NCBI GenBank assembly: GCA_030737835.1
Contig: CM060854.1
Coordinates: 21,103,524-21,167,523, forward strand
Origin: Acorus gramineus
Lineage: Eukaryota > Streptophyta > Magnoliopsida > Acorales > Acoraceae
DNA: 64,000 bases
Direction of reading: 5' to 3'
Shown piece by piece: positions 11,004-22,882 of the stretch (the stretch's first letter is position 1; every line of letters starts with the position of its first letter). Under the pieces are notes generated by a model, which was not told the DNA's origin, searched no databases, and saw nothing but the letters and a program-made list of their open reading frames with translations. A program made the position numbers and the translations under genes.

Positions 11004-11508
11004 CCACATCACCATGGTTAAAATCAAACGGTTGTAAATACATCAAATCATGAATGAGTCAATGTGTGATGAATAGATCAATTTTATTTGATGAATTTGA
11101 TATCATCTGATCAATCCAAGTACAAAAATAAACAAAGAAAAAAAAGTAGAGGATCCTTTCACGAAGATTGGAGGAGTGGACTAGTGGGAATGAATCATCT
11201 CCTTGTTTTTACGTGCTTATTTTGTGTTTGCATAAATCAAATGGTATCAAATTCATCAAATAAAATGGATCTATTCGTCGCATGAACTCATTCATGATTT
11301 GATATATTTACAACCGTTTGATTTTAACTATAATGACATGAGGAATGAATCATCTGCTAATTTTTCAATGCTTGTTTTGTGCTTAGATCGATGAGACGGT
11401 ATCTAATTCATCAAATAAAATAGATTTATTGATCACACATGGACTCACTCATGATTTGATGCATTTACAACTGTTTGATTTTAATTATGATAATGTGACA
11501 ACCCCATA
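11004..11508. mobile_element. Long-TIR MITE, copy A
   Basis: The left arm contains GGTTAAAATCAAACGGTTGT, and both right-hand arms contain its complement (near 11310-11330 and 11465-11490). The unit therefore has one left arm and two right arms of about 110 bp. A second copy with better-preserved ends lies at 13085-13609. Confidence 0.65.
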
Positions 11509-11806
11509 GTAAAAGTTAAGCAAGATACAAGTATAAAAAAACAAGTAAAAAATTCAAACCTAAGAAAGAGAGAGAGAGAGAGAGCTGTGAAATTTATAGC
11601 CCAGTCCGGCCAACACATAATTAGTCCCTTGCTATGAACTCGAATGTTTGAAAAAGTTTGGTATTGCCTCTCATACCCATCGATCGGACATACTTCACCA
11701 ATTAATTGAATCATCGAGTTATTCATTTAGTTTAAATAGTCTACCACATGTCGACATTCTTTATAATTTAATAAAAAAATTAACATTAATTTGACTTTCT
11801 TAATTT
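11509..11806. repeat. Duplicated segment A, right flank of the MITE
   Basis: This sequence (GCAAGATACAAGTA, GA repeats, GTGAAATTTATAGCCCAG, CTATGAACTCGAATGTTTGA) recurs at 13610-15003, where it is interrupted by a 1.1 kb insertion. The duplication is direct. Confidence 0.7.
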
Positions 11807-12389
11807 AAAAAAAAAAAAAAGGACTCACCATTCCAAATCTCAATGAGCACTAATGCACTGAGTTTGTTTTGTAACCTTATTTTCATTAGCCACGTCTAGT
11901 GCAACATTTAAAATTAGTTAACGACGTATATATTTCACTATCTCCGTATACAGTATTACAAAAAAACATAATTAAAATATATATATTTATTTCATATAAG
12001 CATGTATTTTATTTCCATAAAAAAATATTTTTTATTATATGAGTATAAACTTCAAGAAAATCAAATGTATGCGGCATGCTAATCAAACTGCAAATGGGAC
12101 TACACAGTTTCCTAATTTCAAACTCACTTATTTCAATTAGGATTTTTAGCATATACCCTGAAAAGAAATTACTTTGTCAAAATAACCTTGATGAATTACT
12201 ATTTTCAATAATATCCTTTTTCTCTATGGTATTCTTGCAAAATTAAAAATAATTATATTGTGCAAAAATATCTCTCAAGAGGGCTTTGACGCAAAATTGA
12301 AACCCTTCTTAGGGTATTGCTGAGAATAGTATTTAAATGAGGGTATTTGACAATATGAAATTTTTTTTTATGAAGTTTACTAGAATTCA

Positions 12390-12560
12390 TTCTCCACTAA
12401 CTGTGAGCCATTCGATCCAACCATCCACCGCCACAATGAAACACATTCATCTATAATATTCGCGGTAAGCATTAATAGAACGAGTGAAAGTGGATCCCCT
12501 TGACGAAGCCCGTGGTTCAAGTGCAAAAAATTGTGGGATTCCGTGTTGATCACAGTCTAC
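12390..12560 (-). pseudogene. LINE reverse-transcriptase fragment
   Basis: On the minus strand 12511-12488 reads GLRQGDPL, the RT motif that precedes the YADD block in plant L1-type elements, followed by SLV. A short flank on each side is RT-like. Only about 170 bp remain, with no poly(A) tail. It belongs to a different copy from the LINE at 18574. Confidence 0.6.
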
Positions 12561-13084
12561 TTTTTTCTTTTCTTTTTTCCTTGGCTCACTAAATCTCACA
12601 TTTTCGACGGCCAATTACCAAACTCATTATTTTGTTAATATTTGGTCTCTAAAAAACCAAGTTGCCTTTTCTACTCCACAGACCTGTAAAAAAAACGCTT
12701 ACACATGCCATGTTTCTCAGCCCATGATTTTCACTTGCACACACAATACTCAAGTGGAACATTAATTTGAATCGGTCGCACAGAGAAAGTCATTCCATGT
12801 ACTTCATAACTCAGAATATCAAGAAAACAAATCACAGAAGATTAAAATCAGTAGTGTGCACACATAATCTGATGGAATTTTAATACAAACTTTAATAATC
12901 TTTAGTTGCCAATTTCATATCATGCTTGCTGGCTATATAATTGCATTGTCTTATCTGGTCTTGGTTGTGGTCAATGAATTTGATAAGGCTTTCCAAAATT
13001 AACTTATTAGACTTGTCAATTTCATATTGTCCGCGTTGAGTTGGATTATCTGATTATTATTTCATATTTATATCTTGTTTAATC
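12561..13084. other. Unrecognised spacer
   Basis: AT-rich DNA with no gene, repeat arm or motif that I can support. Confidence 0.4.
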
Positions 13085-13609
13085 ATTATTGTGGGGTTGC
13101 CACATCATCATGATTAAAATCAAACGGTTGTAAATACATCAAATCATGAATGAGTCAATGTGTGATGAATAGATCCATTTTATTTGATGAATTTGATATC
13201 ATTTGATTGATCCTAGTACAAAAATAAACAAAGAAAAAAAAAGCAGAGTATCATTTCCGGAAGATTGGAGGGGTGGGCCAGTGGGAATGAATCATCAGCT
13301 TGTTCTTATGTGCTTGTTTTGTGATTGGATAAATCAAATGGTATCAAATTCATCAAATAAATGGATCTATTCGTCATACGAACCCATTCATGATTTGATA
13401 TATTTACGACCGTTTGATTTTAACTATGATGACACGGTGAATGAATCCTTTGCTTATTTTTCAATGCTTGTTTTGTGCTGAGATCGATCAGACGGTATCC
13501 AATTCATCAAATAAAATAGATCTATTAATCACACATGGACTCATTCATGATTTGATGTATTTACAACTGTTTGATTTTAACTATGATAATGTGGCAACCC
13601 CACAATAAT
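13085..13609. mobile_element. Long-TIR MITE, copy B
   Basis: Terminal repeats ATTATTGTGGGGTTGCCACA at 13085 and its complement ending 13609 extend about 120 bp inward with few mismatches. A third, internal arm (about 13345-13435) repeats the right arm. No coding capacity. It is a direct-orientation copy of 11004-11508. Confidence 0.75.
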
Positions 13610-13665
13610 AATTTAGCAAGATACAAGTACTGAAAAATTCAAACCCGAGAGAGAGAGAGAGAAAG

Positions 13666-14773
13666 TAGGGGTGCAACTTGGACTGGTTGGGTCGGGTTCG
13701 GGTCAGGTTCAGTTTTAACCCGCATTGCACAGAATCAAACCCGAACCCGACCTCAACCCGGAGGTTTGGGTCGGGTTCGGGTTGAACCCGGGCATTTATT
13801 TTCCTGGTGAAACCACACTTGGAATTTCAGTAATACTGTTATGGAAATGATAACAACTTTTGCATAAGAAGATACAGTACAGTAAACAAAGTTAAATGCA
13901 GCAATCACACCATATATATTGTTCTTTTACATTCTCCCATAAACCCAAAAAACAAAGTTCCAAGACCTTCCTCACTTTACAGTTTATATTGTTTAAAAAT
14001 GAATTCCTTACCCCCCCCCCCCCCAATCCCAAAAAAATACTCAGCAGTCAGCAACAGATATTATCATTTAAACCCAAATGATCAACCAAAATAATCAAAC
14101 TTAAACCCAAAAAAACAAAGTTCCAAAACCCAAAAAACATTCTCCCATAAACCTAAAAAACAAAGTTCTAAAAGCTTCCTCACATGCAAGTTTTAAAGCC
14201 TGATGAATATATCAATATAGCATTTGAAGGTGTCAAGGTGCCCTGTTTTAGATATAAAAAGCAAACAAATCAAAATAATCAAACATTCAAACTAACCAAT
14301 AAAAATCGTATGGAGGCTTGGGGGGCTGGGCGGTCGGCAGTGAAGACGGGACGGCCGGACCGGACGAGAGTCGGGGAGGGTCGGCAGTGAAGAGAGGGAT
14401 GACCGGACCGGATGAGACTTGAGAGGTTTTTTTTTTAGGGTATCTTTGTGACGACAGACGCAGTGAAGAAGAGAGGGGTAGTGGGTGTGTGAATTAGGTT
14501 TTAGTTGCAATGAAGGGTTCTGATTTCGTCCTATCAAGATGAACGGTCAAGATTAACCCCTCTAACCAAATTAATAAGTTATACCATTACCATTCCAAAA
14601 AAAAAAAAAACCTGCGGGTTCGGGTTCAATCCAGCCAACCCGAGACCTCAACCCGGATTGGGTTCGGGCTGGTTTGGGTTCGGGTAGGGTTGAACCTGAC
14701 GGGAAAAAACCCCAAACCGAACCCGCCCAGGAGTCGGGTTGGGTCGGGTTCAATCCACCCAAGTTGCTCCCCA
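13666..14773. mobile_element. Non-autonomous hAT-like element, 1.1 kb
   Basis: The termini are TAGGGGTGCAACTTGG and, inverted, TGGGGAGCAACTTGG, followed by repeated GGGTCGGGTTCGGGT text typical of plant hAT derivatives. It sits in a GA repeat, so the 8-bp target duplication is ambiguous. The homologous segment at 11509-11806 lacks it, which proves insertion after the segment was duplicated. The interior has a poly(C) run (14011-14023) and no transposase. Confidence 0.65.
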
Positions 14774-15003
14774 GAGAGAGAGAGCCGAGCTGTGAAATTT
14801 ATAGCCCAGCCCATCCAACACATAATTACCCCCTTGCTATGAACTCGAATGTTTGAAAAAGTGCCTCTCATACCCATTGATCGGATATTCTTTACCAATA
14901 AATTGAATCATCAAGTTATTTATTTAGTTTAAATAGTCTACCACATGTCCACATTCTTTATACTCTAATAAAAACAATTAACATTAATTTGACTTTCTTA
15001 ATT
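14774..15003. repeat. Duplicated segment B, distal part
   Basis: Continues the match to 11573-11806 beyond the hAT-like insertion, ending at the shared TTGACTTTCTTAATT. Confidence 0.7.
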
Positions 15004-15094
15004 ACCCCCTATGAGGCTATGATCATAGTCACAATACCTTGATCTTTTTTAAATATTCAAAAAGTACTCCAAGTTCCATACACATCGTCCAAAA

Positions 15095-16236
15095 GTATTT
15101 TAGGAAAATTTGCATTTATACCAATGAAAAAACATCTATATGGCGTTATACACTGCTTAAAAAGGTAATCGCACATATACCCCTAAAAAATTTGATCGTT
15201 GTGCATGTATACCCTTCCGTCTGTCACCATTAATTATTTTGACTTAACCACGGTTATCTATCTAACCATTTCCTGTGAAAATTCACTTATACCCTTAGGA
15301 AAAATTGCATTTCTACTCCTCAAAAAACATCTATTTAGTGTTGTACCCCACTTAAAAAAAGTAATTTCATATATACCCCTAAAAAATTTGATCGTTGTAA
15401 ATGTATACCCTTCCATCTGTCACCGTTAATTTATTTGACTTAACCACGGTTCCCTATCTAACCATTTACTGTGAAAGTCCCTTGTACCCCTACACCACTT
15501 GTCTCTAAAATATTGCACTTTATGAATAATATTTCAAAAGAAATAAAAATCTAAAATCCTAAAAGCATACAAGTTCAAATTGTTTTTAAAAAAAAGTATA
15601 TTCGAAAAAATTTTATATGAGACCGGGGCAAACGGGCGGAGGTATTCTTCCTAGCTTGGTCGTAAGGTCAGCCATAGGGTCCCTCCGATATCAAACAAAA
15701 AAGGAAAAATAAAAGAAAAGAAACAAAAATATATTTGATTCCCATAAACGAGACTAGATGTTAGAGTTTAAAAAATGAAAAAGGGGCTTTATTTGAAATC
15801 TTTTAATTCTATGGTCAAATAAAAAAAATTTCAATGCGTCATAAGGGCATATTAGTCAATTCAGGTCATATTTAATGTTTTTATTTGACAAAAATTAATT
15901 CAGGGTATACGTGCACAACGATCAAATTTTCTAAGGGTATATATGTAATTATTTTTTTAAGCGGGATATAAAGCCAAACAGATATTTTTCAAGGGGTATA
16001 CATGCAATCCTAAATTTCAATGCCCCAATAGTCATAAGAGTATATTAGTCAATTCAGGTTATATTTAACACCGTTAACGGAATATTCTACTTTTATTTGA
16101 CATAACTTAACTCAGGGGTATACATGCACAATGATCAGATTTTCTAAGGGTATACGTGCAATTAGTTTTTTAAGCAGGGTATAACGCCAAATAGATGATT
16201 TTTCAGGGGTATACATGCAAATGTCCCTTTTAATAT
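15095..16236. mobile_element. Large foldback element with tandem arm repeats
   Basis: The left arm (15095-15480) holds two direct copies of a unit of about 190 bp. The right arm (15840-16236) holds two copies of the same unit inverted. Shared words include TTTGATCGTTGTGCATGTAT and GGCGTTATAC. A spacer of about 350 bp separates the arms. No transposase. The right arm stops about 25 bp from the stop codon of the first AGP gene, so it supplies that gene's 3' end. Confidence 0.65.
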
Positions 16237-16258
16237 TTTTTCTCGACCCCAAACAGAA

Positions 16259-16561
16259 TCAATGTGTAAGATAAGTGATAATGAGGGCTAAAATCATTAG
16301 GCGATAAGCAATCCCTTGATCAATCGTCTTGCCTGCACCACAAAAAGATTTAAGAATAATGAGAGTTAATGATGAACAAAAAAGATCTTGGTTTCAATAA
16401 AATTTGAAAAGAAGAAGAAGAAGAAGGTTAAAATGTATGCCATCATTTGTTTGCATGCCATATTCATTAGAGTGAGCAAGAACTTGGCCATGGCTTAGAT
16501 ACATGAGCCCCGAAAAGAAGAAAGTGATTAAGAGCAAAGCGCGAGCTAACACTGAATTCAT
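16259..16561 (-). CDS. Arabinogalactan-peptide-like gene, divergent copy
   Basis: Two exons (16561-16441, 121 nt; 16332-16259, 74 nt) join to 64 codons with no stop. Residues 1-25 form a signal peptide (LLLITFFFSGLMYLSHGQ), and the C-terminal half DQGIAYRLMILALIITYLTH is the hydrophobic GPI-anchor signal of the plant AG-peptide family (Pfam AGP, formerly DUF1070). In family members the short mature peptide carries Ala/Ser/Thr-Pro pairs that become hydroxyproline glycosylation sites at the cell surface. Here the mature part (VLAHSNEYGMQTND) has no proline at all. An Arg also interrupts the hydrophobic tail (family Val). The intron begins GC instead of GT and ends CAG, with exon phase and length matching the copy at 28884. 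It may be a neofunctionalised or dying paralogue; the family call is firm. Confidence 0.72.
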
Positions 16562-16699
16562 TTTTTGTCTTAAACCAAGAAGATTAGTGAATGAAAATAA
16601 TTGTGTTAAGTGTTTGAAAGAGAGAGAGATGAGAGAAAGCTTTAATGTTGAGTATGATTAGCTTGAAAAGGAATTGATTTTGAAGGGAGGTTATGTGCC

Positions 16700-16716
16700 T
16701 CTACTTATATATTTGG
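16700..16716 (-). promoter_or_regulatory. TATA box of divergent AGP gene
   Basis: On the minus strand AAATATATAAGTAG lies about 145 bp upstream of the start codon. A CT-rich leader (16612-16640) follows it. Confidence 0.5.
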
Positions 16717-16719
16717 AAG

Positions 16720-17554
16720 ATTACAACAAAGGAAAAATAATAATAAGAGGAAGGAATCAAAAGTCAATGTTTTCACAAATCAGCATTCAAGGTCTCATTC
16801 TGAAACAGACACTAAGCTATTATTCAAAGTCAATGGTCATCCTTATAACTGAATTATTATGTAGGTGTTACACAAGAAAAACAATTTTTTTTTAAGTAGT
16901 AAATTAATATCGTCTAATCATATACATGTTTTAATAAAAAATATATTTCACTCTATTTCAAATTGAGGGAATTCATTTTCAATAAATGTAAAAAAAATTA
17001 TCGAATTGTTATGCTGATAGATGGACTGTCCGTGCGAGCTGCGCATATCTGCTCTAAAAAAAAAGAGAAGCAAATCTGTTGTTTGTACTGTCTTTTGTTA
17101 GACTTCCTTCAGATATTTAAGATACGGTCAACAATGGCCAAAGAGAAGATCCTGAGACACAAAACCAACAATAATAACAAAAATAAAGTCCCTGGCCGGC
17201 CGAAATGTGTAATTGTAATACATCCAAAAAAAAAAAAAAAAAGGTCTAAATGAATGATATAAAGTCAGAAAAATAGACAAAACCACGACTACTAATTAAG
17301 CTCATCTTTTGAAACGGACTTGGGGGTGTTTTAGATCCATAGGAAACTGAGTTATTCGAACCCCTTTTCAAATATATAAAAAATTAAAAATAATTATTAA
17401 TTAAAAGTTACAAACGTCTTTTTGCATATAAAAAAAAAAGACAAACTAGCTTTATTGCAATCGATGAAGAGTCAGCTTCGTACAAACTCAATTTTAAACC
17501 CTATTTTTTTTAAAAAAAATACTAAAATTCATTTTCAAACGGGATCTACAAAGA
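16720..17554. other. AT-rich spacer upstream of AGP gene
   Basis: No gene recognised. Short open frames at 16674-16895 and 16963-17253 are Lys/Ile-rich products of AT composition. Poly(A) runs occur at 17227-17242 and 17431-17440. Confidence 0.4.
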
Positions 17555-17562
17555 CTTTCAAA

Positions 17563-18368
17563 CAGGGATGGAGTCAGGGGCGGGCTAGGGCAAGGACACA
17601 CCCCCCCCCCCATGCCATGCATCAATGTACATTGGACATTGAATTAATAATTATATGGGTGTGTCTGATTCAGTAATAATTAAAATGAGTGTTTGATTCA
17701 TGGTTAGAATGGATACTTTCGTATTTTTTTCAAGTGTACACCTATATAATATATATTAAATTTTATAGAAAATATATGACATGTCCAGATGAAATAAATG
17801 CATCTATTTTATTTATGTTTCTATAATAGTGTATACATAGAAAGTAGAATTTATACTGCGTTAGCTAATTTTATATACTGCGTTAAATATGGTGAATGCA
17901 AATAGGGCTGTAAAATAGAAAGAGTCTAATAGTGTCCATTGAAAATTTTGAGATTTGAAATCATTGGTCCTTTTTATAAAAATGCGAAAAATTTAGTTTT
18001 GAGGGGTTGAAAAATCACTTATCTAGTTTTTTTAGAAATTTTTTTTTATTTTGATTTTTAATGATTTTATATTGAGTCTCTCATATATTTTTAGAAGATA
18101 TATTAAAAAATTTCTTTTCAAATATCTTTTCTTGTTTTTAATATCATTAATTTTCTTCATACTCAAATTTTCAATTTTTAAAACATAATTGTTTTTATTT
18201 TTATGGTGAGAATAATGAAATTTCAAGATTTTTACTAGATTTTTATATTATTCCATATCACTAATTACAAGAAAAGAAGTAAAAAAAAACTTTCAATTTG
18301 AGCCGTGGTTTCTTTAAGTCTTTTAGTTCTCTGGCCTCCCCCTTCTCTAATTTCTGGCTCCACCCCTG
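17563..18368. mobile_element. Non-autonomous hAT element, 806 bp
   Basis: Begins CAGGGATGGAGTCAGG and ends CTGGCTCCACCCCTG, giving inverted termini of the CAGGG...CCCTG hAT type. It is flanked by 8-bp duplications CTTTCAAA (17555-17562) and TTTTCAAA (18369-18376), which differ at one base. The interior is AT-rich with no transposase frame. Confidence 0.75.
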
Positions 18369-18554
18369 TTTTCAAACTGGCTTTTCAACACATGGCATGG
18401 AAACTCTCCTCTGAAGAAACACAATCATACTGCATGAATGCAAAGTCAAAAGATGAATGGGAAGATTATAACTATGATCTTCAAACTTATAATATAATTA
18501 ATATCATATATATACAATGTATCTGAGGAGAAGTCAGCAGCTCGCACTCTAGAC

Positions 18555-18573
18555 AATATGAGAGCCTATACAT
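18555..18573. repeat. LINE target-site duplication, 5' copy
   Basis: AATATGAGAGCCTATACAT, identical to 23153-23171, brackets the LINE. Confidence 0.95.
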
Positions 18574-18757
18574 CAAGTCTGAGGCGGACTGGAGCGATTG
18601 AGGCGGAGTGAACCATGGTGCGGTGGGTGGAACATCAGGTGGACGAGGCGGGATGGAGGATGAGGACGAAGCGACCGCGAAGGGAGTATGGCACCAGAAC
18701 GGAGGATAGGAAGCGACGATCAAGGGGAGGATGAACCCCGCGTGGCCGAAATAGGGA

Positions 18758-18949
18758 ATGGGGGCTGCCAGATTCCCACGGCACCCAATGCTTCGGTGCT
18801 ACGGGACGGATCACTGGAGCAAAGAATGTAGGGAGCCCCTGATTTGTAGGAGATGCAGAGGGACAGGACACATGGCCTATGCTTGTCCAAGGAATAGTAA
18901 GAATGAGGAGCGGAAACCCCATACTCTGGCAGAGGCGATGGAAATATAA
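18758..18949 (+). pseudogene. LINE ORF1 zinc-knuckle remnant
   Basis: The frame includes CYGTDHWSKEC followed by CRRCRGTGHMAYAC, two CCHC knuckles typical of the nucleic-acid-binding ORF1 protein of plant L1 elements. The N-terminal DUF4283-type domain usually found ahead of the knuckles is not evident, and the frame ends soon after. Confidence 0.75.
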
Positions 18950-19332
18950 CTTGGGGACAGCTTCAACCCTTGCAAGGAGGAACGCTCTCTGCGGTGCTGT
19001 CTAATCGTCACGATGGAGGATGGTCCCCTTCCGAGGATGACGTCTACAAAGTGGTGAGAGACTTTTGGGGAGTAAAGGCTGGGGCGGTGGAAAGGAACCT
19101 AGGGAACGGCGTCTTTCTGGCTTCGTGAATGACGTACGCGGGGAGCTCAGCGCGTGTGGCCCCTTCACCGAGGAAAACTGGATTTGAAGACACCACGAGA
19201 CAAGACGACTCCTCCCCGGTACTAGCCGCGTCTGACCAACTGCACGTTAAACGGGGGTTAGGAGCGAGCACTTAGGAATGAGTGACGTCTCGGCGTGTGT
19301 GTTACAGGGGCACTCACTATCTTTATGTTTAA

Positions 19333-20103
19333 ATGCCTCATCTGAACATTAGAGGGCTAAACGACTCAGCAAAGCGGAGAGCTATCAAGGAACTCGTGGC
19401 AGAAAACAGGGTATAGTTGTGCTGCATACAGGAAACTAAAATGGAGACGGTGGCTAGGCAGATCGTCAGGGAGCTCGGGGCAGGGTTCGTGGATGAGTGG
19501 GTGTTCAAGGAGGCGAGGGGAGCATCTGGAGGAATAATGGTGTGATGGAATTCGTCTCTATGGCGCACGGTAGACAAAGCGATTGATCGGTTCTCCCTCT
19601 CAATTCTGTTGGAGGACACGCAGTCCAGGGGGCAGTGGTGTTGTACTAGCGTTTACGGACCGAATGACGACCTTGAGTGAACTGCACTATGGGATGAACT
19701 TTTGAACATCCGCGCATCATGGAATGTACCGATGGCATTCATGGGTGACTTCAACATAACACGACGGACTGAGGAGAGAAACAGGGCTGGTGCGAGTACC
19801 CTGGCAATGACCACATTCTTGGATTGGATCGAGGGAGAGGGACTCATTAACATGCCACTCACAAATCAAAGATTTACGTGGAGGAACATGCGAGACAACC
19901 CCTCTCTCACAAGGCTTGATAGCATACTAATAGACGAAGAATGGGAGAGCCTCTTCATAGGTTGCTACGTCAAAGGTCTACCCAGGACAATCTCATACCA
20001 CATCCCACTGCTTCTCCTATCCGAGGCAACCACAAGAAACCAGACTCCATTCCGTTTTGAGTCTTGGTGGTGTGAGGTCGACGGAGTGGAGGACCTTATC
20101 TGA
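19333..20103 (+). pseudogene. LINE ORF2 endonuclease domain
   Basis: Frame 1 from the ATG at 19333 reads LNIRGLND, then CIQETKME (catalytic Glu), SVYGPND, FMGDFNITR (catalytic Asp/Asn) and RFTWRN, then RLDSILIDEEW. These are the ordered motifs of the exonuclease-endonuclease-phosphatase fold used to nick target DNA. Three in-frame stops (after AENRV, GGIMV and PNDDLE) and a TGA at 20101 interrupt it. Confidence 0.88.
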
Positions 20104-21828
20104 AACTTATGGAATGCTAGTGCGAGCGGTTTCAAAGGAGTGCGCCGAATGGCGTTTAAATTACGCAGATTGAAGAGAGTCCTTCGACAATGGAGTCAAG
20201 CGGTGTGGGCAGCTCATACTGAGAGGAAGCAGGAACTACAATCGACCATCCAGCTCCTAGACAAGGCTGAGGAGGAGGCGAGACTCAGGGAGGATGACAT
20301 AAACAAAAGAAACAAGGCAAAGGGGGACCTTGCAGACATACTCAAGTGGGAGGAAATCGAATGGAGGCAAAAATCCAAAGTCCTGTAGCTCAAGGCGGGT
20401 GACAATAACATGAAGTTCTTCCACCAAGTGGCTAGCCAGAGACGACGACTCAACCGTATTTCAAAGCTGCGGATTGAGGATAGGACTTGGGAGGATCCGA
20501 TTGACATTTGGGACAACCTTGTGGACCATTTCAAACAGGCATTTCGTAAGAGACGAGGATGGAAACCAGCTTGGGAGGATAGTGAGCTCCCTCGGCTACA
20601 TGAACAGCAACTTGCTGAGCTGGAGGCACCATTCACGGAGGCAAAAATTATAAAGGCAATCAAGGGGGCGGAGGGGGATAAGTTCCCAGGACCGGACAGG
20701 TTCAGTTTGGCTTTCTTCCAGAGGTATTGGGACATAGTGCAGGCTGATGTTGTGGCGATGCTCAAAGAGTTCTATGCAGGAAACCAAAGCGTGGACTGTT
20801 TGAATGTGTCGACATTCATCCTAGTACCAAAGAAAGAAGGTGTGGAGTCAGTGGAGGAATTCCAATCGATATGCCTAGTCAATGGGGCATGCATGATCGT
20901 TGCCAAAGTCATGGCCAACAGATTCAAACAGGCTTGCAGAACACTTGTAGACGCTTCACAGACAACATTCTTACTCAACAGACTCTTGCAAGAAGGCTTT
21001 ATAACAGCCCATGAGATTGTGTCAGCGCTCTAGAAAGACAAACGGAATGGGGTGATGTTTAAACTTGACTTTGCGTGAGCCTATGACAGTGTAGACAGAG
21101 AATTCCTATTACAAATCATGGCATTGCATGGCTTCCAACCGAGATGGCTGCGTATGGTGCGACAATGTATCGACACGGCACATGCCTCTCTGATGATTAA
21201 CAGCAAGGCGGCCGGTTTCTCCCCCCTCAACAGAGGGCTGCGTCAGGGGGACCCCCTCTCCCCAATCCTTTTTGTTCTGATCTCGAATGTTTTAAGCAGG
21301 CTGTGTGAGAAAGCGACGGAAGGAGGATGGATTGCAGGTCTCTCGAGCACACAAGCAGGGAAAAAAATATCGATCCTACAATATGCGGACGACACCAGCC
21401 TCCTCAGTGAAACCAAGCCACGTTATATCCAAGGACTCCGCTTCATCCTCTTCTGCTTCGGTGCGTTATCCAAACTCTCTCTCAACCTGCGCAAAAGTAC
21501 AATGCATGGGATACATATTTCTACCAAGGAAGATGATGCATTGGCACGATGCATGGGCTGTCTAGCAGGTTCTTTCCCCACCAAACACTTGGGGCTACCA
21601 CTCATCAAAGGACGCTTAACAAAAGAAAATTGGGACCCTTTACTCGAGCGTTTCAAGAAAAGATTGACCAGATGGAAAGGAGAGCTTCTCAGCTGGGGAG
21701 GAAGGTTGACACTACTACAACTGGTGTTGACAAATCTACCACTATTCTATCTATCGGTATTTTGGGTGCCGATCGGGGTGCTCCACATAATTGATGTGAT
21801 TCGAAAGCGTTTCCTTTGGAGGTGGTGA
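20104..21828 (+). pseudogene. LINE ORF2 reverse-transcriptase domain
   Basis: Frame 1 continues through a coiled linker (20140-20388) to RT motifs [54 protein letters not shown] (catalytic YADD at about 21381-21392) and HLGLPL. Stops lie at 20386, 21031 and 21076. The YADD aspartates are intact although the frame is broken, so decay is by scattered point changes. Confidence 0.92.
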
Positions 21829-21853
21829 GGAGGAGAGAAGGGCACCACACCTG

Positions 21854-22882
21854 GTGGACTGGAAACAAGTGTGCCGGCAGAAGAAGGAAGGGGGACTAGG
21901 AGTACTTGACCTTGGGGCCATAAACAGAGCCCTACTCACAAAGTGGGTCTGGAAATGGCACTCGAGAGGTAACACTTTGTGGTTTCAAGTCATGAAAGAT
22001 CGATATGGTGGCGATGGTATCGAAGAGCGTCGATGGCTGGTCTTCAATGCGCGTGCAACGCCGATTAGCAAGGAAATTTTCACGGATCGTGCGACTGTGG
22101 AGGCAGCAATCGTTTGGAATGTTGGACGAGGCACCGATGTCCATTTTTGGATGGATAGATGGTGTGGGGAGGAAAGTCTAGGGGAGCTTGCACCGGACAT
22201 TCATAGAATGGCCACGAACCGAGAAGGGACGGTCCATGAATGCTATAGTCCAAATTCCGAGTTGTGGCACATCGCGTTGAGGAGAGCAAGAATGAGCGCG
22301 GAGGAATCTCGACAATATACAACACTATTGGAGGTGCTGGGAACACAAAGCATCCAGGTAGCAAGAGCATACCAGTGCAGATGGAAACCGAGGGGCTCCG
22401 AGGAGTTTTCGGTGAAAAGTGCCTACATATGGTGTACTACATCAATGGGGGAGAGGCCGCAGATCAGTAACAAGCATAAACAGATATGGCGACCGAAGAT
22501 TCCGATGAAAATCAAGGTTTTTCTAGTGGCTACTATGCCAAGAACGTCTCCTCACGAAGATGTACCGCATGAGATGGGCACCAAATGACTCGACGACGTG
22601 CGTGCTATGCGCGGAAGAACCAGAGACGACGCAACACCTGTTCTGCGGCTGTGTGGTAGTGCAACAGTTTTGGGTGATGGTGGGTATACACACCGGGATG
22701 GCAATGCCCTACCAAACATTGGACGAGCTATGCAACGCAGGGAAGGCACTAAAAAGGATGGGAGAACATAGAATGGGAGCACTGATTGCACAACTAGTGG
22801 TACTGGCGGGCGCATGGTCCATATGGAGAGCTAGAAATGATGTCATATTTCGAGGTGCGAGGCCATACAAGGAGAATATGTA
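21854..22882 (+). pseudogene. LINE ORF2 C-terminal and zf-RVT region
   Basis: Two further frames carry the tail: 21854-22588 (DWKQVCRQKKEGGLGVLDLG, then HFWMDRWCG) and 22560-22882 (CVLCAEEPETTQHLFCGC). The latter is the zinc-binding zf-RVT motif found at the C-terminus of plant L1 proteins. Frameshifts at about 21830 and 22545 separate the parts. Confidence 0.88.

Noticed and set aside
20214-20765. 183-codon frame antisense to the LINE
   Set aside because: Shadow of the reverse-transcriptase frame; no independent features.
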